A stretch of DNA of 7,188 bases from an uncultured Bacillota bacterium (GTDB taxonomy: Bacteria > Bacillota > Clostridia > Peptostreptococcales > Anaerovoracaceae). Position 1 is the first letter of the stretch. Every line of letters starts with the position of its first letter. The notes under the pieces are model-generated. The model did no database searches. It was not told where the DNA came from and saw nothing but the letters and a program-made list of their open reading frames with translations. Below, piece after piece: positions 6,731 through 7,188 of this stretch. A program made the translations under genes and the position numbers. Location of the stretch: positions 1 through 7,188 of the forward strand of contig CABQMM010000061.1 in assembly GCA_902465215.1 (NCBI GenBank), given 5' to 3'.

Positions 6731-6797
6731 AAAAAGAGCCCCCTTGGTCAGAGTTCTAACCTTAGGCGCTCCTTGTCATCAGTGTATTTTTAAATAA
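6651..6797 (+). CDS. Doubtful 48-residue plus-strand ORF
   Basis: A TTG-started frame encodes 48 residues beginning LKKIKKFEKGFEEALNDILG and ending GAPCHQCIFK, with a CxxC near the end. The purine-rich run GGAGAGGGAAAGG (6627-6639) lies eleven bases before the TTG. A better-placed ATG at 6644 is in another frame and stops after six codons; loss of one base in the T5 or A7 run would join it to this frame. Against it, the 3' half is also the sequence of the minus-strand terminator at 6731-6771, no good plus-strand promoter is visible, and I recognise no family. It may be chance, a remnant, or a small basic peptide gene. Confidence 0.2.
   Translation: MKKIKKFEKGFEEALNDILGANIKEHIKRAPLVRVLTLGAPCHQCIFK
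6731..6771 (-). terminator. Intrinsic terminator of the Rpn-family gene
   Basis: On the minus strand the 36-nt hairpin 6771-6736 pairs GAGCGCCT with GGGGGCTC (one G-G mismatch and one wobble), then after an AA/AA internal loop pairs GGTTAG with CTGACC (one wobble) around an AACT loop. It is followed directly by five T (6731-6735). It begins 37 bases after the stop of the Rpn-family gene. There is no matching T-tract on the plus side, so it acts in one direction. Confidence 0.75.
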
Positions 6798-6807
6798 GCG
6801 GCAGGCT

Positions 6808-7188
6808 CTACAGCGCTTCCACCTCTTCAGCAGAAAGCCCGGTTATCTTTTCAATGACTTCTTTCGCGATGCCTTCTTTTATCATGTTCTTCGCAATTTC
6901 GCGTTTTTCCTGTGCAGCGCCAATGGCTTCGCCTTCACTGCGGCCTTTTTCCAGTCCAATGGCTTCGCCTTCATCATATCCATAGTGCCAGCGAATTTTC
7001 ATTTCTTCTTCTATCGTCATAATCTCAGTCACCTCCGTATCGCGGTTGACTTCCTCGACCTTTTCGTGGATGCGCTTGACGAAATCATCATTTTCGTCGA
7101 TTTCCTCGCGCTCCACATAGGTAAAGAAAGTTTCCAGTTCTTTCGGAATCTTGCCCTTCGGACAATCGATTGCTAAGATTATTGTATA
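6808..7188 (-). CDS. Rpn-family nuclease/putative transposase, C-terminal part
   Basis: The last 126 residues of a gene whose 5' end lies beyond position 7188. A GTG at 7116 could serve as an internal start, but the frame continues upstream to the edge without a stop as YTIILAIDCPKGKIPKELETF, so the gene is truncated by the window. The segment from KIPKELETFFTYVE through MTIEEEMKIRWHYGYDEGEAIG and the ending EGIAKEVIEKITGLSAEEVE match the C-terminal half of Rpn-family proteins (PD-(D/E)XK nuclease fold, annotated as recombination-promoting nuclease/putative transposase). The catalytic domain would be N-terminal and is not in view, so activity cannot be judged. The Gly/Glu-rich tail carries a 12-codon tandem duplication. 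These genes usually occur in many copies per clostridial genome; no inverted repeats or target duplications are seen here. Confidence 0.8.
   Translation of the reverse strand, partial: YTIILAIDCPKGKIPKELETFFTYVEREEIDENDDFVKRIHEKVEEVNRDTEVTEIMTIEEEMKIRWHYGYDEGEAIGLEKGRSEGEAIGAAQEKREIAKNMIKEGIAKEVIEKITGLSAEEVEAL
6920..6973 (-). repeat. 18-bp direct repeat, 12-codon unit in the Rpn tail
   Basis: CCAATGGCTTCGCCTTCA occurs exactly at 6920-6937 and 6956-6973, offset by 36 bases, a whole number of codons. It encodes the repeated EGEAIG in DEGEAIGLEKGR and SEGEAIGAAQEK. It looks like an in-frame duplication in the low-complexity tail, where copy number can change by recombination or slippage. Confidence 0.85.

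Noticed and set aside
6808..7116. Rpn-like frame as a complete 102-residue gene from the GTG at 7116
   Set aside because: The frame continues upstream to the window edge with family-like sequence and there is no clear ribosome binding site before the GTG, so the gene is truncated by the window.

Overview
The window looks like chromosomal DNA from a low-to-moderate GC, Gram-positive anaerobe of the class Clostridia (order Eubacteriales, possibly near the Anaerovoracaceae / Family XIII group). The reasons are strong AGGAGG-type ribosome binding sites, Sec signal peptides of Gram-positive type, a C-terminal Lys/Tyr-rich fibronectin-III-like module of a kind common in secreted clostridial proteins, and an Rpn-type nuclease tail with DEGEAIG-like repeats. 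The lineage is inferred from protein style only; there is no rRNA or other marker. All confident genes lie on the minus strand, so the window reads from high to low coordinates.

Right edge (6808-7188, minus): the C-terminal part of an Rpn-family (PD-(D/E)XK, 'recombination-promoting nuclease/putative transposase') gene. It is open at its 5' end at the window edge, carries an internal 12-codon duplication, and is followed by a good intrinsic terminator (6731-6771).

Intergenic 6404-6807: this 404-bp region is the control region of the next gene. It holds a candidate extended -10 promoter (6505-6533), a 23-bp near-perfect palindrome just upstream of its -35 (6544-6566), A/T tracts phased at about 10 bp, and a 56-nt nested inverted repeat (6435-6490) in the predicted 5' UTR. 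A weak 48-codon plus-strand ORF (6651-6797) is also present, but most of its 3' half lies over the terminator.

Centre (3452-6403, minus): a 983-residue secreted, mostly alpha-helical, Asp/Lys/Ala-rich protein ending in a fibronectin-III-like domain. Its codon use looks selected for high expression, unlike its downstream neighbours. Together with the structured leader this suggests an abundant surface or secreted protein of unknown function.

Left part (1-3324, minus): a two-gene unit. The first gene encodes a 789-residue secreted coiled-coil protein with a beta-rich N-terminal domain, related in style to YhgE/Pip-type proteins. The second, starting eight bases after the stop codon of the first, encodes an MMPL/HAE3-type RND transporter cut by the left window edge. 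They probably form one export or envelope-remodelling system. The 127-bp gap between the 983-residue gene and this pair contains two overlapping inverted repeats and a T-tract next to the ribosome binding site, so the pair may depend on controlled read-through or have its own weak promoter.

No tRNA, rRNA, CRISPR array or complete mobile element was seen.
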